Origin: Vibrio chagasii
GTDB taxonomy: Bacteria; Pseudomonadota; Gammaproteobacteria; Enterobacterales; Vibrionaceae
Assembly: GCA_041879415.1 (NCBI GenBank)
Contig: CP090851.1
Location: 930,001 to 994,000 of the forward strand
Direction: 5' to 3'
DNA length: 64,000 bases
Shown here: positions 46,767 to 55,417 of the stretch, piece after piece
How the letters are laid out: every line of letters starts with the position of its first letter
Numbering within the stretch: position 1 is the first letter of the stretch
Program-made: the position numbers and the translations under genes
The notes under the pieces: generated by a model
Databases searched by the model: none
What the model was told of the DNA's origin: nothing
What the model saw: only the letters and a program-made list of their open reading frames with translations

Positions 46767-46798
46767 AACCCTGCAGCCTCTGGTTGCGGGGTTTTATT
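46767..46798 (+). terminator. Hairpin between infC and rpmI (attenuator or partial terminator)
   Basis: AACCCTGCA/TGCGGGGTT, 9 bp with one G-U pair and a 9-nt loop, followed by TTATT. Sits in the region where L20 controls rpmI-rplT translation in E. coli. Confidence 0.6.
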
Positions 46799-46848
46799 CG
46801 CCCTAATTACTATGTTATTAACAACTCAACAATGCGGAGTTATTCATC

Positions 46849-47043
46849 ATGCCTAAGATGAAAACCAACAAAGGTGCTGCTAAGCGTTTCCAGAAAACTG
46901 CTGGTGGTATTAAGTTTAAGCACGCTGGTAAACGTCACATCCTGACTAAGCGTACTACTAAGAACAAGCGTCAGCTACGTCCGAACTCGATCCTTCCTAA
47001 GTGTGAAGTTGCTCAAGTTCTACGTATGATGCCATACGCTTAA
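46849..47043 (+). CDS. rpmI: 50S ribosomal protein L35
   Basis: 64 aa, [20 protein letters not shown], then [16 protein letters not shown]: standard bL35. GCGGAGTTATTCATC precedes the ATG. Between infC and rplT, as in other gammaproteobacteria. Confidence 0.98.
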   Translation: MPKMKTNKGAAKRFQKTAGGIKFKHAGKRHILTKRTTKNKRQLRPNSILPKCEVAQVLRMMPYA

Positions 47044-47085
47044 TTCTTTTTAGTTTATAAATTCGTTTAGTTTAGGAGAAGCATA

Positions 47086-47439
47086 ATGCCTCGCGTAAAA
47101 CGTGGTGTACAAGCTCGTGCACGTCATAAGAAAGTTCTAAAACAAGCTAAAGGTTACTACGGTGCACGTTCACGTGTTTACCGCGTAGCTTTCCAAGCAG
47201 TTACCAAAGCTGGTCAATACGCTTACCGTGACCGTCGTAACAAGAAACGTCAATTCCGTCAACTTTGGATTGCACGTATCAACGCGGCATCTCGTCAAAA
47301 TGGTCTATCTTACAGCCGTTTCATCAACGGTCTTAAGAAAGCATCTATCGAGATCGATCGTAAGATTCTTGCTGACATCGCAGTATTCGACAAAGCAGCA
47401 TTCGCTGTTCTAGTTGAAAAAGCGAAAGCATCTCTATAA
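47086..47439 (+). CDS. rplT: 50S ribosomal protein L20
   Basis: 117 aa, [20 protein letters not shown], then [15 protein letters not shown] and [15 protein letters not shown]: standard bL20, which builds the 50S subunit and in E. coli represses rpmI-rplT by binding its mRNA. TTTAGGAGAAGCATA precedes the ATG. Last gene of the thrS operon. Confidence 0.98.
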   Translation: MPRVKRGVQARARHKKVLKQAKGYYGARSRVYRVAFQAVTKAGQYAYRDRRNKKRQFRQLWIARINAASRQNGLSYSRFINGLKKASIEIDRKILADIAVFDKAAFAVLVEKAKASL

Positions 47440-47464
47440 TTTAGAGTTAGCTTTAAGGTTTAAG

Positions 47465-47492
47465 AAAAGGAGAACTTCGGTTCTCCTTTTTT
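47465..47492 (+). terminator. Terminator of the thrS-infC-rpmI-rplT operon
   Basis: AAAAGGAGAAC-TTCG-GTTCTCCTTTT with a stable TTCG loop and TTTTTT. Confidence 0.93.
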
Positions 47493-47521
47493 ATTGCCTG
47501 TAATTTATCTTTGCCATATTC

Positions 47522-47608
<87 letters not shown>

Positions 47609-47683
47609 AATTTTTATTCGCTTGAACAGGCATTCTGGTATATAAACATCTACCTAACCTTTAAATGTTAAGCGACTGAACAA

Positions 47684-47998
47684 ATGACCGCACCAACCAC
47701 TATGACGTTCTTCGAACGTTTTGAAGCTGACATCCTTTCTGGCAAAAAGACCATCACCATTCGCGATGAATCAGAGCGTGATTACCAACCGGGTAGCGTT
47801 GTTGAAGTATCAACGTTAGAAGAAGGGCGCGTATTCTGTAATCTCAAGATCATCAGCGTAGAACCGATTTTGTTTGATGAGCTGGGTGAGTTTCATGCAC
47901 AACAAGAGAACATGACGCTGCAAGTGTTGAAAGATGTGATTCAAGATATCTACCCAGGTATCTCTCAGCTTTACGTCGTTTCTTACGAGCTGGTTTAA
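47684..47998 (+). CDS. yqfB: ASCH-domain N4-acetylcytidine amidohydrolase (YqfB)
   Basis: 104 aa. The sequence FFERFEADILSGKKTITIRD, then ESERDYQPGSVVEV and HAQQENMTLQVLKDVI-IYPG, closely follows E. coli YqfB (103 aa), which hydrolyses N4-acetylcytidine. The Lys and Glu of KKTITIRDESE are the expected catalytic residues. The Shine-Dalgarno is weak. It may be co-transcribed with the next gene (50-bp gap). Confidence 0.93.
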   Translation: MTAPTTMTFFERFEADILSGKKTITIRDESERDYQPGSVVEVSTLEEGRVFCNLKIISVEPILFDELGEFHAQQENMTLQVLKDVIQDIYPGISQLYVVSYELV

Positions 47999-48048
47999 TC
48001 GCTAGCAACGAACCTGTAGTGCTTTTCTTGGATAGATAGGAAGGATTA

Positions 48049-48498
48049 ATGACTGAGTTATCGAGTGACACTAAACAGCAAATCTTACTTCAGCTTTATT
48101 GTCGCGAGCAAATGGATCAGCCGTTAATTCCTCGTGCCGATCTCGATATATCTCTGTATGACAGCGAAGGTTTTTTGGCTTGGCGCGAAACTAAGCGCAA
48201 TTTTGTTATCCGTGATATTGAAAGTCGTGTTTGGGTAAAAAGCTGTCCGGCTGGCTACATTACTGAAGTACATTTTAAAGCGGATGGAACTCTAACCGAG
48301 TACCGTTTGTTTGACCGCTTCAAGACGGTAGGGCGGTGGCAGTTAAAAGACGGCTTACTGCACGCTGAGATTATTAAAGGCGATAACCAATATGAATTTG
48401 CGGCCGTGGCTAGGGCTGACTTAAATATCCACTCTGCGGTGGAATATAAGAACGGCGAGCTTCATTCGTATCTGAAGTTGGTGCAAGCTGAGCGTTAA
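48049..48498 (+). CDS. Hypothetical protein, 149 aa
   Basis: Soluble, no TM or signal. Starts MTELSSDTKQQILLQLYCRE; the rest is beta-rich with regular aromatic residues (LYDSEGFLAWRETKRNFVI; ITEVHFKADGTLTEYRLFDR), suggesting a small beta-barrel or lipocalin-like fold, by inference only. ATAGGAAGGATTA precedes the ATG. Not recognised as a named family. Confidence 0.75.
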   Translation: MTELSSDTKQQILLQLYCREQMDQPLIPRADLDISLYDSEGFLAWRETKRNFVIRDIESRVWVKSCPAGYITEVHFKADGTLTEYRLFDRFKTVGRWQLKDGLLHAEIIKGDNQYEFAAVARADLNIHSAVEYKNGELHSYLKLVQAER

Positions 48499-48544
48499 CT
48501 CTTTTCGCCGAGCTTGATTAAGCGAGCGAGCCTGAAAAAAGCAA

Positions 48545-48568
48545 AAAGCCAACATCACTGTTGGCTTT
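48545..48568. terminator. Terminator between convergent genes
   Basis: AAAGCCAACA/TGTTGGCTTT, perfect 10-bp stem, 4-nt loop. Confidence 0.75.
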
Positions 48569-48628
48569 GTTGTTTGTGCGAAGCTAACCGAGCGGTAGCA
48601 CTCTATCAACTCGCTTTATCTGCTGCGT

Positions 48629-49867
48629 TTACGCTTCAAAGTTTGTTAGGTGTGAGTGCAGTTCACTTTCAACATCTTGCTTGGCACAAACCGTTAGTAG
48701 GTCATCAATAAAGTACTTGAGAGCGCGAGCCTCGATGCGTCGAATGCCTTGTTGCTGCTCTTCAGTTAGGTAACCGTAGATGGTCGCCGCTCCGAAATCA
48801 CCAAAGATCATTTGGCCTTTCTCATTGACTAGGGTGTTGTGCGCGTACAAATCACCGTGACAAACCTTGTTGTCATGCAGGTGATTAAATACATCGATCA
48901 TCTGAGTCACGATGTTGTCTATTTGCGAGATCGAAAGCTGGAAACCTTCTGGGAAAGTATCACGCGTGCAAGTCTCGAGTGTTGGTGGTAGCCCTAGGTT
49001 GTAGTAGCTGCTTGGAATGAGTTCCATCACCAAAGCTAGGTAATCTTGTTCCTCTACTTGGGCGATAGACTTTACCAAATTGTTGTGGTGACCAGCTTGA
49101 AGGCACGCTTCCAGTTCATCGTGTGGGTAGCCGTCACTGGTGACTTCGCCTTTAAACACTTTAACCGCCACTTCCTGTGGGAAATCAAAGTCGCTGTTTA
49201 GCCAGCTTGCGTGAGAGATCACGCCAGATGCGCCTTGGCCAAGTACTTGATTCAGCGAGTAGCTTTGAGAGCTAACCGCAGGAACGCTATCTAAGCTGCT
49301 AGGGTGTTTGCAAAACGGGTTACCCGCAAACGCTAGCCAAGCCAGTTTTGGTAGCTTGATAAGGAACTCTGGGAATTCAGTCAGTTGGTTTGCAGACAAG
49401 CGGACCAGTTCGAGGTTGGATAGCTTTTCCATACTCTCAGGTAAAGTGCGAAGCTGGTTGCCTGCGAGTGCTAGCTTTTGCAGTCGTGGTCTTTCACCCA
49501 GTGAGTTCGGTAGAACTTCGATGACGTTGTCGGTCAGAATCAACCAGCGCAATTGAGGTGGCAGAGACGTTTCGCTTACGGTTTTGATTTGGTTAGTCTT
49601 GAAACCGATCATTTCAAGCTTAGGAAGTGACCCAAGAACGTCAGGAAGGTGCGTGAATAGGTTATTAGACGCAAAGATAATACGCAGGTGAGTAAGCTGT
49701 GATAACTCTTTAGGTAAGTCTGATAGCTGGTTTCCCGAAAGATCGAGAATCTCTAGTGAATCGGCGAGATCCAAGATTTCTAATGGAAATTCAGTGAGAC
49801 CTTCTGATAGCTTTAAGCGCTTAATACCTTTAAGTTGCCCTGATTTTAATTGTTCTAGAGTATGCAA
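48629..49867 (-). CDS. Leucine-rich repeat and protein-kinase fusion
   Basis: 412 aa. Residues about 15-200 hold eight or so LRRs of the bacterial/plant type (LEILDLSGNQLSDLPKELSQ; LQKLALAGNQLRTLPESMEK). Residues about 208-410 are a eukaryote-like kinase: glycine loop LGQGASGVIS, VAVKVF lysine, catalytic HGDLYAHNTLVN (HRD as HGD with the Asn) and DFG in IFGDFGAAT. The domain is short after DFG: no clear APE motif or large C-lobe. Active-site residues look intact, so Ser/Thr kinase activity is plausible; substrates unknown. No signal peptide: cytosolic. Confidence 0.9.
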   Translation of the reverse strand: MHTLEQLKSGQLKGIKRLKLSEGLTEFPLEILDLADSLEILDLSGNQLSDLPKELSQLTHLRIIFASNNLFTHLPDVLGSLPKLEMIGFKTNQIKTVSETSLPPQLRWLILTDNVIEVLPNSLGERPRLQKLALAGNQLRTLPESMEKLSNLELVRLSANQLTEFPEFLIKLPKLAWLAFAGNPFCKHPSSLDSVPAVSSQSYSLNQVLGQGASGVISHASWLNSDFDFPQEVAVKVFKGEVTSDGYPHDELEACLQAGHHNNLVKSIAQVEEQDYLALVMELIPSSYYNLGLPPTLETCTRDTFPEGFQLSISQIDNIVTQMIDVFNHLHDNKVCHGDLYAHNTLVNEKGQMIFGDFGAATIYGYLTEEQQQGIRRIEARALKYFIDDLLTVCAKQDVESELHSHLTNFEA

Positions 49868-49982
49868 ACCTTAGCCTTATGATTAGATGTTCGAGGCGCG
49901 TAGTGTACTTGTCTCAATCGAGAAAGGCGAGTATCCGCAACAATACTCGCCTATCTAAGCTTCGCGGTCGTTGATATCAAGG

Positions 49983-51557
49983 TTAAAGCTGAATACGCAT
50001 ATGGCTAACGCTGACCTCCTCAACAAAATCCAAGTCATGACTGACTAAGATAAAAGCCCCTTGGTATTCACGCAAAGCTGACGCCAATATCTGCTTTGAG
50101 TCGATATCTAAATGATTGTCTGGCTCATCAAGCAGCAGTAATGGGGAGTCTTGCTTATGGCTGACAATCAACATCGCTAGCTTCATTTTCTCTCCACCAC
50201 TCAGGTGAGCGACTTTGCGGTAAACAGAATCACGCCTAAAGCCGATGCCTGCTAACAATGTCCGAGCTTCACTTTCTGTGAGCCCGTCACTATGTGTCAT
50301 GAGGCTATCGAACATAGTGTTCTGGGTATCTAACAAACCAAAGTGTTGATCAAGGTATACCGTAGCTCCTAAGCGTTTGATAGTACCAGTATAGTGCGAG
50401 TGTTCGTTGTGAATCGCTTTTAACAGTGTCGATTTACCACAGCCGTTTGCGCCGCTTAGATAACAGCGTTCACCTTGTGACAGAGAAAAATTGATAGCAG
50501 TACCAGACCCATATTCAAGTCGGCAATCTTCAACAGTTAATAGCGCGTTCTTTTTCTTGCTATTACTCTGTTGTAGATACAAGGCCTGCGGTTTCAGTTG
50601 CTCTTTTTGTTCTTTAAGAGATTGAAGCTTATCTAGATTTTGCTCCTTTAAGTTACTTTGATTCGTGGCTGACGCTGCTTGTGTTCGTCCGGCTTTGTCT
50701 TTCATCGCATCCAGTAAGATCTTGGGCTGACTGCCGGATTTTCGCAGTCGGTTTCCTTGCGCCTCTCGCTGTTGTGCTTTTTCTTTGTTGGCTTGAGCTT
50801 GGCGCTCCAGTCGTCTCTTTTCTGATTGGTGATGAGCAATCTGTTTATCTAGTGCATCGGCCTGATTCGACATTTGTTTGAAGTAGTCATCGTAGTTTCC
50901 TTTATAGAAACGTAACCCCAAACTGTTGAGGTGGTAGATCCCTTCCATGTGTCTCAACAGGCTTCGGTCATGGCTAACCATTAGTATTTTGCCTTCAAAC
51001 TGTTGGCACTGTTCTATCAACCAGCTGCGTCCGTCACTGTCTAAGTGATTTGACGGCTCATCGAGAATCAGTATGTTGTGGTCTGACGTAAACAGTTGAT
51101 GAAGCTGTAAAAGGGCAAGTTGCCCACCGCTTAATGTGTTGCATGGCGTGGCCAACTCGCTGGTTATTTTCAGATTGGCTAACAGCCTCTGAGTGTTTTC
51201 TTGCAAATCCCAACCGTCACCAACGATGTCAAAATGTTGAAGCTCGCAGCTGCCTTGTTCGATAGCGTGCAAGGCATTGAGTTTCTTCGTGATACCTAAG
51301 AAATCAGCAATGCTGATCGTGCTATCCAAAAGTTCTGAGGGCAATTGTGAGTAGAAACCAATCGAGCCTTGTCTAGACAAACTCCCAGATGTCGGCTGTG
51401 TTTGCCCTGTGAGTAATGAAAGTAGCAACGACTTTCCGGCTCCGTTTCTTCCAACCAAGCCAGTCAGTCGCGAGTTCAAATTGAAGGTGATGTCTTTAAA
51501 TAGCCACTCACCAGTATCGAGCTGAAATGAGAGATTATTGGCTAAGATAGTAGGCAT
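49983..51557 (-). CDS. ABC-F family ATPase
   Basis: 524 aa, two ATP-binding cassettes and no TM. Domain 1: GRNGAGKS, LSGGQ, ILILDEPSNHLD; linker with a charged helix region (about 215-300, KQIAHHQSEKRRLERQAQANKEK); domain 2: GANGCGKS, LSGGEK, LLLLDEPDNHLD. ABC-F proteins act on the ribosome, as translation factors or antibiotic-resistance factors; the subtype cannot be told by eye. GGGAGG precedes the ATG and lies inside a leader hairpin. Confidence 0.92.
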   Translation of the reverse strand: MPTILANNLSFQLDTGEWLFKDITFNLNSRLTGLVGRNGAGKSLLLSLLTGQTQPTSGSLSRQGSIGFYSQLPSELLDSTISIADFLGITKKLNALHAIEQGSCELQHFDIVGDGWDLQENTQRLLANLKITSELATPCNTLSGGQLALLQLHQLFTSDHNILILDEPSNHLDSDGRSWLIEQCQQFEGKILMVSHDRSLLRHMEGIYHLNSLGLRFYKGNYDDYFKQMSNQADALDKQIAHHQSEKRRLERQAQANKEKAQQREAQGNRLRKSGSQPKILLDAMKDKAGRTQAASATNQSNLKEQNLDKLQSLKEQKEQLKPQALYLQQSNSKKKNALLTVEDCRLEYGSGTAINFSLSQGERCYLSGANGCGKSTLLKAIHNEHSHYTGTIKRLGATVYLDQHFGLLDTQNTMFDSLMTHSDGLTESEARTLLAGIGFRRDSVYRKVAHLSGGEKMKLAMLIVSHKQDSPLLLLDEPDNHLDIDSKQILASALREYQGAFILVSHDLDFVEEVSVSHMRIQL

Positions 51558-51567
51558 AAAAATACCT

Positions 51568-51594
51568 CCCTTTACGTATAAACGAGTAAAAGGG
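51568..51594 (-). promoter_or_regulatory. Hairpin overlapping the ABC-F ribosome-binding site
   Basis: On the minus strand CCCTTTTAC pairs with GTAAAGGG (one bulged base), covering most of the AAAGGGAGG Shine-Dalgarno. The rest of the 400-bp gap to 51956 has no supported gene; a GCCG/CGGC hairpin lies near 51739-51753. Confidence 0.45.
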
Positions 51595-51956
51595 GCGAGG
51601 CGCTTTTCTGTGCAAGCTCCAGCTGGATGCTAACAACAGATCGCCAAAGACGTTACTTAGATAGATGACCAATGAAAGAGAGAGAGTGGTATTGAGATGG
51701 TTTCTGTCTTTTAGGTCTGCTCTGGAAGATGCAGGCCGTTAATCGGCGGATCTTTAAGAGTTTAATATGTCGCGAAAATAGATGACGAAGTAACGCCCAC
51801 TAACCCCGAGTGTCCAAATGATTTTTAAAAAATAAATCGGATGTCAGGATGTTAGTACTTCATTATGGCGTTATTCTCTTTTGAAATGATGGTGGAATGG
51901 TACTGAATGCGGGCTTAAAAAGTCAACAGGGTAAGGTGATTAAAACGTAGCCAAAT

Positions 51957-51985
51957 AATAAAAGCGCCGATGAGACGCTTTTATT
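51957..51985. terminator. Terminator after the tetR-type gene
   Basis: AATAAAAGCG/CGCTTTTATT, perfect 10-bp stem, 9-nt loop. Confidence 0.8.
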
Positions 51986-52050
51986 GATTCAATGAAATCT
52001 GACGCTACTTAATGGCAGGGTATTTAGCTTATAGCCCGCTGATAGTCTAG

Positions 52051-52638
52051 CTAACAGGACGGCTGCGCTTGACCACCAATGGCACGCCAGCACATATCAA
52101 AACTGTCGTTGATATACTTTTCTGACTGCTCTGTCTGCGGCTCTTGTTGATCAACAAGCCAGTTCGCACAGATCAAAAAGTGGCTATGGATGAAGTGTCT
52201 AACGAGATTAATGTCTAGCACCATCAATTCTTCGGCTTGCTGTCCTTTCAAAATGATGTCATCGAGTGACGCAAACATCTGCGAAACAATGACTTCACGA
52301 GTTTGAGTCGTTGGGTCAAAGTGCACATTGGTGAAGAATTTCATGGCGATTGGGTTTTCTAACGCCCACTCAATTCCGGTCATCCACATGAATTTAAAGG
52401 CTTGATAGCGATTTTGTTCAGCGATTTCTGTGTGTTGAGCCAGAGTAGAAAATAGCTCTACTTTAAGTTCACGAAACAGTTCATCAATCAGTAGAGATTT
52501 GTTCTCAAAGTGATGAAACAGTGTCGCTTTTGCTACACCAGCGGTCTTCGCTATTTGCCCTGTAGATGTGCCCTCTAACCCTTGTTGGGAAAAGAGTAGG
52601 AGCGCAGCATCTAGGATTTTTTGCCTTTTTGTAATCAT
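52051..52638 (-). CDS. TetR family transcriptional regulator
   Basis: 195 aa. N-terminal HTH (ILDAALLLFSQQGLEGTSTG, then QIAKTAGVAKATLFHHFENK, residues 8-52) and an effector domain. Its start overlaps the end of the aldehyde dehydrogenase gene by 4 nt (ATGA type), so both are one operon and the protein likely controls the dyad before that gene. Confidence 0.93.
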   Translation of the reverse strand: MITKRQKILDAALLLFSQQGLEGTSTGQIAKTAGVAKATLFHHFENKSLLIDELFRELKVELFSTLAQHTEIAEQNRYQAFKFMWMTGIEWALENPIAMKFFTNVHFDPTTQTREVIVSQMFASLDDIILKGQQAEELMVLDINLVRHFIHSHFLICANWLVDQQEPQTEQSEKYINDSFDMCWRAIGGQAQPSC

Positions 52639-54071
52639 CGATTCAGTACTTTGAACATCATTTTCTTGATTGGGTTGTTGTATGGAGGGTGCATCAACTT
52701 AGTGAAGTTGATCTTGCCTCGAGTCAACACGGTTTTTGCATGGCTAAAGGCCTTGAAGCCTTCAATGCCGTGGTAGTGTCCCATGCCTGAAGGGCCAATA
52801 CCACCAAACGGCGCATCTTCCGCTGCCACATGCACCAAAGAGTCATTGATACAAACGCCGCCAGAGTGTGTATCCGATAGGAATCGGTCTTGGGTTTTCT
52901 TGTCGTGACTCATTAGATACAAGGCAAGTGGACGTTCTCTTGTTGTGATGTAGCTTATTGCCTCGTCAATCGAATCATAAGGCACGATAGGAAGCACAGG
53001 GCCAAACAACTCTTCTTGCATTGCCACCATGTCATCATTCACTTCGGTGAGAAGGTGCGGTGTCATTCTGTGGTTCACGTCGTCTTGTGCCTGCTCGGTA
53101 ACGGTATGTATCACGGCACCTTTTGACTTCGCATCTTCAACTACCCCTTTTAATCGATTGTACTGGCGCATGTTAACCACTGAGGTCAAGTCTTTGCTCT
53201 CAATTCCTGCTTTATAGAGCTTTTTGAAGTAGCGCTTGTAAGCGGTGATAAATGCATCGACCTTCTCTCGTGGCAATAAGATGTAATCCGGTGCGACACA
53301 GATTTGACCTGCGTTTAAGCTCTTGGCAAACAGGATACGTTCAACCGCGTCTGCGACATCGAAATCTGGTGCGATGATGGTTGGAGACTTACCGCCAAGT
53401 TCTAGTGTCACTGGCGTTAGGTTAGCAGCTGCGGCTTTCATTACGTGCTTACCAACAGAGGTTGAGCCTGTGAAAAGGATATGGTCGAACGGCAGCTGGC
53501 TGAACTTAGCAGAAACGTCGGCTTCACCTTCGATGATCGCCACTTGTTTTTCACTGAAACCTTCGGCCAACATCGTTTTCAAAACACGGTTGGTTGCAGG
53601 AGTAAACTCAGACATCTTGAGCATTGCTGTGTTACCTGCTGCCAATGCTGTGATGAGAGGCCCCAAAGAGAGCATCACTGGGAAGTTCCAAGGCACGATG
53701 ATGCCAACTACACCTACTGGCTGATAATGCACAGTAATCTTGGCTGGTGTTAGCATCAAGCCGGCTTTACGACGTGAAGGCTTCAACCACTTCTTAAGAT
53801 TTTTATCACTGTAATTAATTTGGTGTAGGGAGGGGGTGATGTCAGCAATTAAGCTGTCGTGTTTTGCTCGATGGCCATAATCTTCTGATACCGCTTCAAT
53901 TAACTGCTCTTGGTAGCGCATTAATAGTTTTTTCAAGACTGAGAGATCATTTCGTCTCTGCTCAAGCTTTGGATTAACGTTGTTACGGTAGTGATCTTGC
54001 TGTCGGTTGAATATTTGATCCATGTCGTTGGTGCTCGACGTGTTTGGTTCAAGGTCTAGATTATGGCTCAT
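52635..54071 (-). CDS. Coniferyl-aldehyde-dehydrogenase-type ALDH
   Basis: 478 aa NAD(P)-dependent aldehyde dehydrogenase. IIVPWNFPVMLSLGPLITAL (NAD binding), TGSTSVGKHV, LELGGKSP (general-base Glu), nucleophile Cys in NAGQICVAPDYIL and MQEELFGPVLPI. QICVAPDY is the signature of coniferyl aldehyde dehydrogenase CalB-like enzymes and class 3 ALDHs, so aromatic or fatty aldehydes are candidate substrates. The C-terminal basic stretch (NPIKKMMFKVLNR) could touch membranes. First gene of the operon with tetR. Confidence 0.9.
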   Translation of the reverse strand: MSHNLDLEPNTSSTNDMDQIFNRQQDHYRNNVNPKLEQRRNDLSVLKKLLMRYQEQLIEAVSEDYGHRAKHDSLIADITPSLHQINYSDKNLKKWLKPSRRKAGLMLTPAKITVHYQPVGVVGIIVPWNFPVMLSLGPLITALAAGNTAMLKMSEFTPATNRVLKTMLAEGFSEKQVAIIEGEADVSAKFSQLPFDHILFTGSTSVGKHVMKAAAANLTPVTLELGGKSPTIIAPDFDVADAVERILFAKSLNAGQICVAPDYILLPREKVDAFITAYKRYFKKLYKAGIESKDLTSVVNMRQYNRLKGVVEDAKSKGAVIHTVTEQAQDDVNHRMTPHLLTEVNDDMVAMQEELFGPVLPIVPYDSIDEAISYITTRERPLALYLMSHDKKTQDRFLSDTHSGGVCINDSLVHVAAEDAPFGGIGPSGMGHYHGIEGFKAFSHAKTVLTRGKINFTKLMHPPYNNPIKKMMFKVLNR

Positions 54072-54093
54072 AGTATCCCCTAAATTCGAATGC

Positions 54094-54113
54094 TGACCGA
54101 TTGGTTGGTCAGT
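54094..54113 (-). promoter_or_regulatory. Candidate TetR-type operator
   Basis: CTGACC-N8-GGTCAG (inner part GATTGGTT), 23 bp before the aldehyde dehydrogenase ATG; the form TGACCAACCAATCGGTCA is typical of TetR-family sites. Confidence 0.65.
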
Positions 54114-54304
54114 TAAAATTACAAGAAGTTATGGTCGAATACAAGATATGGACGAAAAAAGTTTATTTTTTGTGCAATGAACTGGCAATTGAGCTAAGTG
54201 GGCCCAACAACGGAAAAGCGGGTATTCAGGAAGAAGTGACTGATTTGTGAGAAGTGAACGTGTGCCTTTGGTGTCGTTAAAGGCACACGCGATGTGCTTT
54301 CGGG

Positions 54305-55009
54305 TTAGGCTGAAACTTTCTCGCAACGCATAAAGATGAAGTTAACGTTTTTTGATAGGCGTTCGTACGTTTCTTCAGAGATGGCTTTGGCTTTCTCGTC
54401 GATTGTGCCTTCAGTGATTTGTGAAATCAGCAAGCCAGATTGGCTGACAGCTTGGCAAAGCTCCGTTAATGAACGGCGGTAGAAGCTTACCTGAACGGGT
54501 GTTCCAACCGTGTTCCACTCTTCTTGAATGAATTCGCGCTCAAAGTAGTTACCTGAGAGGGTGCACTCGAAATCCGCAAATGGGTGATGAGTGGAAAACA
54601 CGATGTAGCCGCCCGGTTTCAAAACGCGATAAACGTCATCAAAGACAGGCTTTAGATCTTCTATGTAATGCAGTACCAATGGGCACACGATGACATCAGC
54701 GCTGTTGTCTGTTTCTTTAGGTAAACCAAGAGCAGCATCTTGCGCGTATGCGGTCACATTGGGGATTTGTTTTCCGTTCACTAGGTCAACCATATCTTGA
54801 GATAGGTCGGTACAGGTGACTTTGTTGGCACCTTGGTCGATAAACCATTGTGCGTATATACCTGAACCGCAACCAAGGTCGACAATATCGAGCCCTTTAA
54901 CATCGTCTAGTAAGGCTATGGTTGATGGGCGTTCTAGTAGGGCATTATAAATATTATCGCGAGCAGCAGAGTCGTATTGCTTTGCGTAGGTGGTGTACAT
55001 TTCGGACAT
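54305..55009 (-). CDS. Class I SAM-dependent methyltransferase
   Basis: 234 aa. Motif I VDLGCGSGIYAQWF (about residue 43), acidic motif CTDLSQDM, motif III region VIVCPLVLHYIEDLKPVFDD and a UbiE/methyltransf_11-like KPGGYIVFSTHHP. Substrate unknown. Alone between the aldehyde dehydrogenase operon and speA (divergent). Confidence 0.9.
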   Translation of the reverse strand: MSEMYTTYAKQYDSAARDNIYNALLERPSTIALLDDVKGLDIVDLGCGSGIYAQWFIDQGANKVTCTDLSQDMVDLVNGKQIPNVTAYAQDAALGLPKETDNSADVIVCPLVLHYIEDLKPVFDDVYRVLKPGGYIVFSTHHPFADFECTLSGNYFEREFIQEEWNTVGTPVQVSFYRRSLTELCQAVSQSGLLISQITEGTIDEKAKAISEETYERLSKNVNFIFMRCEKVSA

Positions 55010-55336
55010 GATTTAACACTCATCAATAGGTATGGAAGAACAGGATACTGACTATCTTGGTGATAGCGAGAGTAGTGATAGTGAAGTGCCGATATTTGTC
55101 ACAACCCTGACTTAACATCACCAAATTAGCTAAGAATTTTAGGCGTCATTGCTATTTTATTCACCTAAATTTTTGTTAGAAAGTGCTTTATTTTTAATGC
55201 ACTTCAGTCTGTTTTTTGCCCTAAAACCTTGTAATTCCTTAGTTGTCACTTTAAGTCGATCTGTCGATAAAAAAACGTAATCGTAACCACAAATATCAAT
55301 GGTTGGACTCGCTCTTAATAATATCGGTTAATGCAG

Positions 55337-55395
55337 CCAACAAATCGTATTTGAACGTTTTTGTTGGGTTATACCTCGCTATTCCAAAGAGGTAT
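55337..55395 (+). promoter_or_regulatory. Two adjacent hairpins in the speA leader
   Basis: CCAACAAA (55337)/TTTGTTGG (55360-55367) and ATACCTC (55371)/GAGGTAT (55389-55395), ending 22 nt before the likely speA start. The remaining part of the 408-bp gap from 55010 shows no gene. Confidence 0.45.
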
Positions 55396-55417
55396 CTTCT
55401 GTCGATGGCCCTATAGT

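Noticed and set aside
51541..51672. Leader peptide starting at TTG before the ABC-F gene
   Set aside because: The frame is open (LVIYLSNVFGDLLLASSW) but has no Shine-Dalgarno and no ATG/GTG start.
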